Of a stretch of DNA of 64,000 bases, positions 33,711 to 42,226 are shown in pieces. The notes beneath the pieces are model-generated. The model was given only the letters and a program-made list of their open reading frames with translations. It had not been told where the DNA came from and searched no databases. Each line of letters begins with the position of its first letter. Positions within the stretch are counted from its first letter, which is position 1. The DNA comes from Dehalococcoidia bacterium UBA2991 (GTDB taxonomy: Bacteria > Chloroflexota > Dehalococcoidia > Tepidiformales > Tepidiformaceae). The stretch spans positions 165,260 through 229,259 of the forward strand of contig DEAD01000013.1 in the NCBI GenBank assembly GCA_002346645.1, given 5' to 3'. The translations under genes and the position numbers were made by a program.

Positions 33711-34267
33711 TCACCCTCCAACGCCGTGAGGAACGCCAAAGCGGTATCGCCATAAACCCGCCGATCGGTCAGTGTAAGACCTACCGGGCGTTCGACCAGA
33801 TTGTATCGGCTCCGATGCTCATAGACGACCAGTCCACCATTAGTAAGGAGGCCACCAAGTCGAATTAGTGTTGGCATAGCCTGAGCGGAATCGTAGGGAG
33901 GGTCGAGGAAGATAATATCGAAAAGCCCATCGAGAGACTCTATCGCCCCCGGCAACGTACCTCGCACCACAGAACCCTGATCAGCAAGACCAGCTCGAGC
34001 GAGGCTTTGGACAATCGCGCGAGAAGCCGGCCTATGACTCTCCACAAAGATAGCCCGGCTTGCTCCTCTACTCAGGGCCTCTATACCTAGCGCCCCTGTT
34101 CCAGCAAAGAGATCCAGCACAACGGCATCTTCAATGCGAGCACCAACCACGTTGAAGAGCGCTTCGCGAACACGTCCGCTCGTTGGGCGTAACCGAGCAC
34201 CACCTGACTCTGCTAATTGGAAGCCGCGCAGGCTCCCGCCCGTGACACGGACACGCGCCTGGGACAC
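33707..34267 (-). CDS. rsmD: 16S rRNA (guanine966-N2)-methyltransferase
   Basis: 186 residues. AdoMet motif I is VLDLFAGTGALGIEALSRGA and the catalytic N-methyltransferase motif is IIFLDPPYDS. The N-terminal RVTGGSLRGFQL and RPTSGRVREALFN are RsmD hallmarks. GTG at 34267 follows directly after the stop of the GH18-like gene with no gap, then rsmD overlaps coaD by 4 bp, so the block is one transcript. Confidence 0.95.
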   Translation of the reverse strand: MSQARVRVTGGSLRGFQLAESGGARLRPTSGRVREALFNVVGARIEDAVVLDLFAGTGALGIEALSRGASRAIFVESHRPASRAIVQSLARAGLADQGSVVRGTLPGAIESLDGLFDIIFLDPPYDSAQAMPTLIRLGGLLTNGGLVVYEHRSRYNLVERPVGLTLTDRRVYGDTALAFLTALEGE

Positions 34268-35938
34268 TCAGTTAGCCGCTTCAGGAGTTTCAGACTCAAG
34301 CTCAAGGAAGAGCACAATCCGACTTTCAAAGCGCTCCACGCCATCGCTAAGGGTAAGCGTGACTGTGTAAGAACCCGCTTCAAGGGGTGTCTGCCAAGTT
34401 ACTAGGCCACGATCCCCACCAACGAGATTGCCTCCGGTTACTTCCCAATTGGGCAAAAGCTGGGCTTGGCTTGGTCGCAAAAGCACCGGCTGCCCAGAAG
34501 CAACAAACGGTTCGACTGCAGTCCAAATATTGCCGAGAAAAATATCGTCGCTTGAATCCTCCACTGCGAGGCCACCTAAGTTATAGACACTAACAAACTC
34601 CAGCTTGAACCCAGCACTGAAAGCATTCTCAATCCAGACAGTACGACCTCCATTTAATTTGTAGGTAAACGCCACAGTCGCAGTCTCTGGTTGCCACCGT
34701 AGCCCGCTCAATCCCTCATCCCGGTCGATATTCACTGCCACTACTTGGACTTCCCCCCCGGCAGCTAAATTTTCGCTCCGTATACCTAGTTTGCTAGCAA
34801 TGGTCATCGCCTCAGTTAGGGTGAGGCTACGGAGGCCTTCCGCTGATTTCTCGGAAGCGTAGGGAGTCAAAGTAAGAATTACCTTTCCTGGATCAACCAC
34901 TGAAGTTATGTAGCTGAGTAGTTCGGGCAAATGCAGACGAAAAGTGCTCTGATCGCGGATAGGTGCGATCTTAATTAGGTCCGCCGACTTACCCAATGCA
35001 GCCCAGTCGTACGCACCCTCATCAATGCGATCCGCGCCTATCAGGGGGGCAGGCAGAGTCAAAGTTAAAACTTTCCCCTGGGCGTGGAGGCCCTCTGCCA
35101 GCTCAGCAATGAAGAGGGTAAAGGAGGTCCGGTGGTCAGCTCTTAGGTCGAGGTACGCGATGTCGATACCGGTTAGGTTATGAACCGCAACACGCTGGAG
35201 AATCTCACGAGCATGGTTCGTGCGTTCCGCACTTGTTGAGAGGATGTTATCAACACTGGGTACGGTGCCATTTATCTCTCTGGATGCAGCAATTACAGGG
35301 TAGTGAACTGCGGTAGTAGCTGGACGAGAACTAGGCTGGCCCTGCAGCGATCCATCGGGAGCGGGAGTGAAATCAAGAGTGTGAACTACGGTCGCTAAGA
35401 GAGCAGCTGTGGGATGAATAGTCTTTCCTTGTTCCAGATATGCAACCACTTGTCGGCCTTCGTTTAGACGGCGAAATACTGCAAGGTACTGAGGAGGGTC
35501 AGTAAACAACCCAGTAGCACGCTCACCAAGTTCATCCAGAAGGACGTTCGCTACCGGTTCCCATATGTTGTTCTCGCTGTTGTAGCCGTAGAAGCTAAGC
35601 CCGCGATCGTCAGTTGTAGCTACCTCGAGAGGAATCCTGATCTCTAGATTAAATCCATCCGGAATGGGTTCGGCGTCGGGATTCCGTTGAAAGAGTTTGC
35701 TGTGTTGATCAAAGTAGGCAGGAATTTCCAGGGTGGAGCGGCTTGCCTCGCAATATGCCTCCTTACAAGAGCCCGATCCACGACCTAGGAAGAACCAGAT
35801 CAGAACACCGATAGTAATAACCGTAATAGCAATGGCGGCCAGCACTCCTAGCTGCATTAAGGAAGGTCTTCCGGGACCAGAAAACCTAGCCTGTTGAACC
35901 GCTCCGCCTGCGAAACCCCTAGTAGGCTTTGAACGCAT
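34268..35938 (-). CDS. Membrane-anchored GH18-like protein with C-terminal Ig-like domain
   Basis: 556 residues with a cytoplasmic N-terminus, one membrane span (about 30-51) and a large outer domain. The central part resembles the GH18 barrel of spore/cell-wall chitinase-like proteins: NLTGIDIAYLDLRAD sits where the catalytic DxxDxDxE would be, but the terminal glutamate is absent, so it is probably not a chitinase. The end (GSYTVTLTLSDGVERFES) looks like a PKD/Ig-type domain. ATG at 35938 is used; TTG at 35941 is alternative. A cell-envelope binding role is likely; it abuts rsmD. Confidence 0.7.
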   Translation of the reverse strand: MRSKPTRGFAGGAVQQARFSGPGRPSLMQLGVLAAIAITVITIGVLIWFFLGRGSGSCKEAYCEASRSTLEIPAYFDQHSKLFQRNPDAEPIPDGFNLEIRIPLEVATTDDRGLSFYGYNSENNIWEPVANVLLDELGERATGLFTDPPQYLAVFRRLNEGRQVVAYLEQGKTIHPTAALLATVVHTLDFTPAPDGSLQGQPSSRPATTAVHYPVIAASREINGTVPSVDNILSTSAERTNHAREILQRVAVHNLTGIDIAYLDLRADHRTSFTLFIAELAEGLHAQGKVLTLTLPAPLIGADRIDEGAYDWAALGKSADLIKIAPIRDQSTFRLHLPELLSYITSVVDPGKVILTLTPYASEKSAEGLRSLTLTEAMTIASKLGIRSENLAAGGEVQVVAVNIDRDEGLSGLRWQPETATVAFTYKLNGGRTVWIENAFSAGFKLEFVSVYNLGGLAVEDSSDDIFLGNIWTAVEPFVASGQPVLLRPSQAQLLPNWEVTGGNLVGGDRGLVTWQTPLEAGSYTVTLTLSDGVERFESRIVLFLELESETPEAAN

Positions 35939-36082
35939 CAAGGCACACCAACCAAGCAGCAGGGCGGCCTGCAGACGAAAGCTGAGAAGAGAAGAAAACC
36001 ACCCACTGGAAACATCAAGAACAATTATCCCTCAAGAACGCCCCGAATCCACAAAAATGGGGAGAGGCAAACCCTATTGCGG

Positions 36083-36135
36083 TATACTTGGTACCCGCCA
36101 GCGGGCTCTAAAAGAGACCACTTGCGGGCTTTAAA
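36083..36135 (+). promoter_or_regulatory. greA promoter and leader with a direct repeat
   Basis: TATACT at 36083-36088 is a good -10. Just downstream lies a CCCGC/GCGGG hairpin (36094-36105), and the 12-mer GCGGGCTCTAAA (36101-36112) is repeated as GCGGGCTTTAAA at 36124-36135, 23 bp apart. The repeat lies in the untranslated leader and could bind a protein or form alternative stems. Confidence 0.45.
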
Positions 36136-36146
36136 GGCCATCAATC

Positions 36147-36614
36147 ATGCCACACGATCCAGTGCCGATGACAAAGGAAGGTTTCTCCAAGGTTGAGGCA
36201 GAGCTGGAGAGTATGCGGGCCACTCGTAAGGTTGTCGCGGACCATATCCACAAAGCTCGCCAACACGGTACCAGCCAAAACGATGCTGAATATGACAATG
36301 CTAAACAGGAGCAGAGCCTGCTAGAAGGGAATATCCTCCACCTAGAGGACATTCTCCGGCGAGCCGTCATTATCGACGAGGAAGGCGCGCACCACTCCTC
36401 TCGTGTAGTGGTTGGGAGCAGAGTAAAGGTAAAGCAGGGAAGAAAAACCTTGCATTACCAAATTGTCGGTCCGCCTGAAGCAAATGCTACGGAGGGTCGT
36501 ATCTCCAACGAGTCACCCATCGGTGCAGCGTTATTGGGGCACTCTAAGGGTGAGGAAGTCGAGATCTCAGTTCCGAGTGGCATCATCAAGCTAAAGATCA
36601 TCGAAATCGACTAA
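36147..36614 (+). CDS. greA: Transcription elongation factor GreA
   Basis: 155 residues. It rescues backtracked RNA polymerase by stimulating transcript cleavage. The N-terminal coiled coil carries the acidic tip in TSQNDAEYDNAKQEQ, which coordinates the second magnesium, and the C-terminal FKBP-like domain has GSRVKVKQGRKTLHYQIVG and ISNESPIGAALLGHSKGEEV. The usual GreA rather than GreB pattern. A strong terminator follows, after which lysS begins 30 bp later. Confidence 0.96.
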   Translation: MPHDPVPMTKEGFSKVEAELESMRATRKVVADHIHKARQHGTSQNDAEYDNAKQEQSLLEGNILHLEDILRRAVIIDEEGAHHSSRVVVGSRVKVKQGRKTLHYQIVGPPEANATEGRISNESPIGAALLGHSKGEEVEISVPSGIIKLKIIEID

Positions 36615-36638
36615 ACGCGGCGCTTCGCTTAAAACCGC

Positions 36639-36666
36639 AGAAGGCCGCCCCGCAGCGGCCTTCTTT
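36639..36666 (+). terminator. Rho-independent terminator between greA and lysS
   Basis: GAAGGCCGC (36640-36648), loop CCCGCA, then GCGGCCTTC (36655-36663), extended by an A-T pair and followed by TTT. A perfect 9-bp GC-rich stem. The run of T is short, so partial read-through into lysS is likely. Confidence 0.75.
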
Positions 36667-36695
36667 GCTGCAAGCAAAAAAGCATAGGAAACGAA

Positions 36696-38237
36696 ATGAG
36701 CAACACAAACGGCACGGAAGAGTTGGAGGGGGAAGCGACCTCCGGAACAGGTGCTGGCGATCTGCGCTCTCAGCGTATCGAGCGAGCAGAGCAACTCCGC
36801 AACGCGGGCCTTGAGCCTTACCCCCCACGCATCGAGCGAACACATACAAACGCTGAAGTTGAGGCCCTTCTTGAAGGGGTTGCCAGCGACTCCGAAACCG
36901 AACTCGAATCCGTTGCAATCGCTGGGCGAGTTGTAGCACAACGAGGGATGGGTCGGGCAAGCTTTTTAGATGTAATCGACGGCACCGGTCGCCTACAGGT
37001 TCTGCTACGACGCAATGTCATTGGAGAGGATGCCTACACGCGCCTAAAGCTACTGGACCTAGGTGACTTCGTCGCTGTGCAGGGAACGCCGATGCGCACA
37101 CGAACAGGAGAGGCGACCGTTGGGGCCACCACCTGGCAGATAGTCACTAAGGCACTGCGCGCACCACCCGAGAAATTTCATGGCCTAACGGATCTGGAGA
37201 TTCGCCAACGGCAACGCTACCTCGATCTCCTATCGAACGAGGATGTACGTACTACCTTCCGGATGCGCAGCCACATCGTGAGTGCAATCCGCCGCCGATT
37301 AGACGAGCTCGATTATCTCGAAGTGGAGACACCGGTATTGCAGGAAGAGGCAGGAGGGGCCGCAGCAAGACCATTCCAAACCCACTCAGAGGCCCTTGAC
37401 GAGGAGCGATCCTTACGCATTAGCCTTGAATTACACCTAAAGCGGCTGCTAGTAGGCGGCTACGAACGGGTCTACGAGATTGGTCGCATCTTCCGCAATG
37501 AAGGATTCAGTCAACGTCACAATCCTGAGTTCACGATGCTTGAGTTGTACGAGGCCTACGGTGACTACGGCACCATGGCAACACTGCTAGAGGACCTGGT
37601 GAGCGGAGTAGCCAAGGAAGTGCTTGGGACCATGAAAGTATCATTCGGGGACAACGAAATCGATTTTTCCCCACCATGGCAACGCATTACCTACCACGAA
37701 GCACTCCGTAAGTACGGGGACTTTGACCTGGATCAATTTGGCGAGACAGAGGCACTACGAGATGCGCTCCGGCAGCGAGGCTTAGATACCCCAGCTGAGG
37801 CAGGACGAGGCAAGCTAATCGACATTGCCACAAGCAGCCTCGTGGAGCCTCACCTAGTCCAACCCACATTCCTGCTGGACTATCCAATCGAGCTCTCTCC
37901 ACTGGCAAAACGGAAAGCCGGTTTTCCAGATTTGGTTGAGCGATTTGAGGCATTCGTTGGCGGCTTTGAGTTCGCAAACGCCTACTCGGAGCTCAATGAT
38001 CCTGTTGACCAACGAGAACGCTTTGAGAAACAGCAGGCACTGCGTCAGGCAGGGGACGAAGAAGTAGAACTGGCCGACGAAGACTTCCTTATTTCTTTGG
38101 AACACGGAATGCCACCAGCCGGCGGCCTGGGGTTTGGGATCGACCGGCTAGTTATGCTGCTTCTCGGCCATACGAGCATCCGCGAAGTAATACTCTTCCC
38201 TCAGCACCGCAAGCTCCATAAGCAGGATGAAGAGTGA
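36696..38237 (+). CDS. lysS: Lysyl-tRNA synthetase (class II)
   Basis: 513 residues. The N-terminal OB anticodon-binding domain spans about 75-170. The class II core follows, with motif 2 in FRNEGFSQRHNPEFTMLE and motif 3 in GLGFGIDRLVMLLLGH. A charged, poorly conserved tail of about 30 residues precedes the OB domain. Overlaps the Nudix gene by 4 bp (GTGA). Confidence 0.97.
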   Translation: MSNTNGTEELEGEATSGTGAGDLRSQRIERAEQLRNAGLEPYPPRIERTHTNAEVEALLEGVASDSETELESVAIAGRVVAQRGMGRASFLDVIDGTGRLQVLLRRNVIGEDAYTRLKLLDLGDFVAVQGTPMRTRTGEATVGATTWQIVTKALRAPPEKFHGLTDLEIRQRQRYLDLLSNEDVRTTFRMRSHIVSAIRRRLDELDYLEVETPVLQEEAGGAAARPFQTHSEALDEERSLRISLELHLKRLLVGGYERVYEIGRIFRNEGFSQRHNPEFTMLELYEAYGDYGTMATLLEDLVSGVAKEVLGTMKVSFGDNEIDFSPPWQRITYHEALRKYGDFDLDQFGETEALRDALRQRGLDTPAEAGRGKLIDIATSSLVEPHLVQPTFLLDYPIELSPLAKRKAGFPDLVERFEAFVGGFEFANAYSELNDPVDQRERFEKQQALRQAGDEEVELADEDFLISLEHGMPPAGGLGFGIDRLVMLLLGHTSIREVILFPQHRKLHKQDEE

Positions 38238-38746
38238 CTGCTCCCATAGAGCGCCATACCACCAGCACGGCGTACGTAGTCTCCGGCAATCGGACGCTGT
38301 TGCTATGGCATGCAAAGCTGGGCATGTGGCTTCCCCCGGGAGGCCACAGCGAACCTAACGAGGATCCAGTGCAGACAGCCCGTCGCGAAGCACAGGAGGA
38401 GTCCGGCCTTGAGGTAGACGTGATTGCGCCACCAGACCTGTTAATCTGCGAAGGACCAGTTGTTCTACCACCGCCAGTAGTCATCCTGATTGAGGATATT
38501 GTTCGCCCAGACCAGCCATTCCACCAACACATTGACCACGTGTATTTCACAAAGACAAGGAATTGGGTCGATTACGAGGCACCAATTCCCCATGGACCAG
38601 CACAATGGATGAGGAGGGAAACCCTGGCGGAGTCATTTTCGCTCCCCACGCCCGATGGTACTCTCGTTCCTGTGGCCCAAGACGTGCGCCTCCTAGGCAT
38701 CCGAGCGCTAGATGCTGCTGCAGCGGCAGTGGAGGAGCGATGCTGA
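38234..38746 (+). CDS. Nudix hydrolase
   Basis: 170 residues with a Nudix box (GGHSEPNEDPVQTARREA then QEESG), the magnesium site of enzymes that cleave nucleoside diphosphates linked to another group. The substrate is unknown; house-cleaning of damaged nucleotides or ADP-ribose are options. GTG start overlaps the lysS stop and its own end overlaps serS by 7 bp, so it is translationally wedged between two synthetase genes. Confidence 0.9.
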   Translation: MTAPIERHTTSTAYVVSGNRTLLLWHAKLGMWLPPGGHSEPNEDPVQTARREAQEESGLEVDVIAPPDLLICEGPVVLPPPVVILIEDIVRPDQPFHQHIDHVYFTKTRNWVDYEAPIPHGPAQWMRRETLAESFSLPTPDGTLVPVAQDVRLLGIRALDAAAAAVEERC

Positions 38747-40020
38747 GTGCTCAGTTCATCCGCGAGAACCTGGAACGCGTCCGAAGAGATATCACCTCAA
38801 GGGGTGCACAGGCTCCCCTCGACACAATTCTGGTTCTCGACGAACAGCGGCGAGCCCTTATCGGAGAGGTAGAGGGACGTCGTGCCGAACGCAACACTGC
38901 TAGCAAGGCCATAGGTCAAACAAAAGACCCCGATGAGCGTGCCAAAAGAATTGAAGCGGCACGAGCTCTCGGAGAGGAGCTCGAGGGGTTGGAAGCACAG
39001 CTAAGGGAGGCTGAAGAAGCTCTCAACCAATCCCTCTATGAGGTACCCAATGTCCTAGACCCTGAGACTCCTGTGGGTATAGACGACAGCGAAAATGTCA
39101 CCGTTCTAACTGTGGGCCAAGCACGCGAATTCTCCTTCGAGCCCCGTCCACACTGGGAGGTGGGGGAAAGCCTGGACGGTATTGACCTAGAGCGGGGAGC
39201 TAAGATGTCTGGCTCGCGCTTCTTCGTGCTTCGCGGGGGAATCGCCCGCCTGCACCGAGCGATGCTCCAGTGGATGATCGACTTTCATGTGGATGGCGGC
39301 TATATCGAACACTACCTCCCCTACATGCTTACCGAAGAGTCCTTCTTTGCTTCAGGTCACCTGCCCGATTTTCGTGACAACCTTTACCAGGATGCCGAAC
39401 AGGACTACCTGTTCATTCCAACAGCAGAGGCACCCTTCGCCAACCTCTATCGTGACGAAATACTCCCACCTGGATCACTCCCCCTGCGCCTCGTTGCACA
39501 CACTCCCTGCTTCCGGCGGGAGAAAATGAGCGCGGGAAGAGATACGCGCGGCCTAAAGCGGCTACATCAATTCGAGAAAGTCGAAATGTTCGTCTTCTGT
39601 GAACCCGAAGAGAGCGAAGCAGAATTACAAACCATGGTGGAACGAGCCTCCGGCCTAGCAGAGGCCCTCGAAATTCCCTACCGAGTGCTCCAACTCTGCT
39701 CAGGAGACATCGGCTTCAAAGCATCAAAGGCTTATGACATCGAACTCTGGTCCCCAGGAGTGGGGGAGTGGCTGGAGGTAAGTTCGATTTCAGATACTCT
39801 GGACTTCCAAGCGCGTCGAGCAAACGTGCGCTTCCGGCCCGCTGCCGAGACTAGGCCGCGTTTTCCGCACATGCTGAATGGCTCAGGACTCGGGGCACCC
39901 CGCGCACTCGTAGCAATCATTGAGAACTATCAGCAGGAGGATGGCTCGATCGCCATACCCCGTGTGCTTCAGCCCTACATGGGAGGAACCACACGGATCG
40001 AAGCAGAAAGTTCTACCTAA
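38740..40020 (+). CDS. serS: Seryl-tRNA synthetase
   Basis: 426 residues: N-terminal antiparallel coiled-coil arm (about 30-105) that grips the long variable arm of tRNA-Ser, then the class II core with motif 2 FRREKMSAGRDTRGLKRLHQ and motif 3 NGSGLGAPRALVAIIENYQ. ATG at 38740 inside the Nudix stop region, with GGAGGAG just upstream, gives the natural N-terminus MLSAQFIRENLE. Its stop overlaps that of clpP on the other strand. Confidence 0.97.
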   Translation: MLSAQFIRENLERVRRDITSRGAQAPLDTILVLDEQRRALIGEVEGRRAERNTASKAIGQTKDPDERAKRIEAARALGEELEGLEAQLREAEEALNQSLYEVPNVLDPETPVGIDDSENVTVLTVGQAREFSFEPRPHWEVGESLDGIDLERGAKMSGSRFFVLRGGIARLHRAMLQWMIDFHVDGGYIEHYLPYMLTEESFFASGHLPDFRDNLYQDAEQDYLFIPTAEAPFANLYRDEILPPGSLPLRLVAHTPCFRREKMSAGRDTRGLKRLHQFEKVEMFVFCEPEESEAELQTMVERASGLAEALEIPYRVLQLCSGDIGFKASKAYDIELWSPGVGEWLEVSSISDTLDFQARRANVRFRPAAETRPRFPHMLNGSGLGAPRALVAIIENYQQEDGSIAIPRVLQPYMGGTTRIEAESST

Positions 40021-40658
40021 TCTTTTTCTGAGGCAGAACTCGCACCATTTGAGCCTGCCACAGGCCCCTCCAATACCTCGTCGATAAGACCGTAATCTTT
40101 GGCAGCCTCCGCATCGAGCCAGAAATCACGGTCGGTATCCCTCTCGATCCGGTCCATAGGCTGACCAGTCTGCTCGTGGATGATATTGCGCAGTATCGCC
40201 TGTAGACGAAGTGTCTCCTTAGCCTGAATCTCTATATCAGACGCCTGTCCTTCTGCCCCTCCCATCACCTGGTGAAGGTGGACAGTGGCATTAGGGAGGG
40301 CTGTGCGCTTGCCCTTAGCACCACCAGTTAGAAGCACTGTTCCCATGCTAGCTGCAAGACCAATACAGACCGTGGCAACATCTGGACGGATAAGTTGCAT
40401 AGTGTCGTAGATAGCTAGTCCTGCAGTGACGCTACCGCCTGGACTGTTCACATATAGGGTCACATCTTTCTCGTCGTCTTCACGATCGAGATAGAGGAGT
40501 TGGGCGATGATGATATTTGCGACCATCGCGTCGATGGGTGTCCCTAGAAAAACTATGCGCTCCTTAAGGAGAAGCGAATAGATGTCGTAGGCACGCTCAC
40601 GGCGACCGTCGGACTCAATGACGAGAGGCATAATGTCGCGAATGGGATCCAGGCTCAC
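40017..40658 (-). CDS. clpP: ATP-dependent Clp protease proteolytic subunit
   Basis: 213 residues. Catalytic triad: Ser in GLAASMGTVLLTGG, His in VHLHQVMGGAEGQASDI and Asp in RDTDRDFWLDAEAAKDYG. N-terminal propeptide-like stretch precedes LLKERIVFLGTPIDAMVAN. GTG at 40658 with GGAGG eight bases upstream. No clpX or tig is adjacent, so it is a stand-alone copy. The stop codon overlaps serS by 4 bp. Confidence 0.96.
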   Translation of the reverse strand: MSLDPIRDIMPLVIESDGRRERAYDIYSLLLKERIVFLGTPIDAMVANIIIAQLLYLDREDDEKDVTLYVNSPGGSVTAGLAIYDTMQLIRPDVATVCIGLAASMGTVLLTGGAKGKRTALPNATVHLHQVMGGAEGQASDIEIQAKETLRLQAILRNIIHEQTGQPMDRIERDTDRDFWLDAEAAKDYGLIDEVLEGPVAGSNGASSASEKD

Positions 40659-40749
40659 TTAGGACCTCCAGGCGGTGGTATCCCCCAGTTTGCTAGTCCC
40701 GATCCGTGCGAACAATCCACCCGCCCGTGCCCATGCCCGACTGGCAGGC

Positions 40750-40755
40750 TAGAAT
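40750..40755 (+). promoter_or_regulatory. -10 element (TAGAAT), leaderless start for the zinc-ribbon peptide
   Basis: TAGAAT is followed by six bases and the ATG at 40762, so the predicted transcription start is the A of the start codon. No Shine-Dalgarno sequence is present. Confidence 0.5.
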
Positions 40756-40761
40756 TGGCCC

Positions 40762-40935
40762 ATGAAGAAGTGTCCAGCCTGCGGACGCGAGAACCTAAAT
40801 GTCTATGGCTACTGCCAGGGATGCGGACGTGGCTTCGCTGACATTGAGGATTCCGAAAGCGCCGACAAAGGGCCTAATCCGCGGGTACAAGCGTTTTTGA
40901 ACTGGCTACGGGGCCAACGTCCAACCACCGCTTAA
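40762..40935 (+). CDS. 57-residue zinc-ribbon protein
   Basis: A short gene with a compact four-cysteine zinc ribbon (MKKCPACGRENL, then GYCQGCGRGFADIE) followed by an acidic linker and a basic, amphipathic C-terminus (RVQAFLNWLRGQ). The CxxC-x10-CxxC spacing is that of rubredoxin-like knuckles in small regulatory or RNA-binding proteins. It stands alone, divergent from clpP. I do not know the family, but the orderly motif and promoter make it a likely gene. Confidence 0.75.
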   Translation: MKKCPACGRENLNVYGYCQGCGRGFADIEDSESADKGPNPRVQAFLNWLRGQRPTTA

Positions 40936-41104
40936 GACTTCTACCTTCCCCCTTGTACCTCATTTAGGCTTAGTACTTCAGGGAACCAGAATCGTACTGC
41001 TCTTCTTGGCTGCTGCAGGCGATCAGGCTTGCTATGTTCAAGGGCTCTGACCACCCTAGTGTTAATCCTCTGCCCAATTAGATAGCTGCTCACAAAGACG
41101 AGCG

Positions 41105-41110
41105 TAAGAT
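41105..41110 (+). promoter_or_regulatory. -10 candidate (TAAGAT) for the aldolase gene
   Basis: TAAGAT lies 35 bases before the aldolase ATG, which has its own AGGGG site five bases upstream. The preceding stretch (40936-41104) shows no gene. Confidence 0.35.
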
Positions 41111-41145
41111 TCCCCCTAATCGAATCCATCCAAACAGGGGAAAAC

Positions 41146-42174
41146 ATGGACGAACGCGTACTCCGGCAGACAGTTACGGACCTGGTCGCGCCCAGCAAGG
41201 GCATCCTCGCCGCGGACGAAAGCTCACGCACTATAAAAAGACGCTTCGACTCAATCGGCGCAGAGTCGACTGAGGAAAACCGCCGCGCCTACCGATCTCT
41301 CCTGCTAACCACACCAGGAATCGGAGACTACATCTGCGGAGTAATCCTATTTGAGGAGACGCTGGGCCAGAGCGACAGTAACGGCACATCTCTACCGCAA
41401 GTCGCGGAAGCGGCAGGAGTGGTCCCCGGCATTAAGGTGGACAAAGGAACCGTTCCCCTACCAGGCGCTCCTGGAGATCTGGTCACCGAAGGGCTAGATG
41501 GATTGGCAGAACGTCTCGAAGGGTACAAACAGCAAGGTGCCCGCTTCGCCAAGTGGCGCGAGGTTTACAACGTTAGCGAAACCTTGCCCAGCCAATTAGC
41601 CGTTTCCGCCAACGCCGAAGTTTTGGCCCGCTACGCTCGCATCTGTCAGGAAGCAGAAGTGGTACCCATCGTAGAGCCGGAGGTATTAATGGACGGCGGA
41701 CATTCCATTGGGCGCTGCAAAGAAGTGACCGAGAACGTTTTGCACGCGGTCTTCGAAGCGCTAGACCGCCATCGCGTGATGCTAGAAGGAATAGTTTTGA
41801 AGCCAAACATGGTGCTACCAGGAGGAGACAGCGGTCAGAAATCCACACCAGAGGAGGTAGCTGATGCAACGCTTACAGTATTCCGTCGAGCGGTTCCGGC
41901 TGCCGTTCGTACGATCAATTTCCTCTCAGGGGGACAGTCAGCAGTAGAGTCGACCGCAAATCTCAATGCCATCAATACGGCTAAAGGCGAAAAACCCTGG
42001 GCTCTGAGCTTCTCTTATGGGCGTGGCCTGCAAGCTCCCGCATTAGCTGCATGGGGCGGGCAGGTCGAAAACGAGAAGGCAGCCCAGGCTGCCTTCTTCG
42101 AGCGTGCACGGCTAAATGGCCTAGCGCGAGACGGGCAGTACGAAGGAGAAACAACGCCAACGACCGCGGACTAG
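41146..42174 (+). CDS. Class I fructose-bisphosphate aldolase
   Basis: 342 residues of the eukaryote-type class I (Schiff-base) aldolase family. SKGILAADESSRTIKRRF at the start and the lysine of LEGIVLKPNMVLPG, which forms the Schiff base, are plain, along with VPIVEPEVLMDG and FLSGGQSAVESTANLN. Cleaves or condenses fructose 1,6-bisphosphate in glycolysis/gluconeogenesis. Class I aldolases are less common in bacteria than class II, but known. The gene is leadered and precedes the unknown 559-aa gene. Confidence 0.95.
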   Translation: MDERVLRQTVTDLVAPSKGILAADESSRTIKRRFDSIGAESTEENRRAYRSLLLTTPGIGDYICGVILFEETLGQSDSNGTSLPQVAEAAGVVPGIKVDKGTVPLPGAPGDLVTEGLDGLAERLEGYKQQGARFAKWREVYNVSETLPSQLAVSANAEVLARYARICQEAEVVPIVEPEVLMDGGHSIGRCKEVTENVLHAVFEALDRHRVMLEGIVLKPNMVLPGGDSGQKSTPEEVADATLTVFRRAVPAAVRTINFLSGGQSAVESTANLNAINTAKGEKPWALSFSYGRGLQAPALAAWGGQVENEKAAQAAFFERARLNGLARDGQYEGETTPTTAD

Positions 42175-42184
42175 CAGAGCTTCC

Positions 42185-42190
42185 TATAAT
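42185..42190 (+). promoter_or_regulatory. -10 element (TATAAT) for the 559-aa gene
   Basis: A consensus TATAAT lies 36 bases before the ATG at 42227. No clear -35 was found at 16-18 bp upstream, which falls in the 3' end of the aldolase gene. Confidence 0.5.
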
Positions 42191-42226
42191 CTGATCAGCC
42201 GAAGGAAGAACACAGGGAGACTCGCA

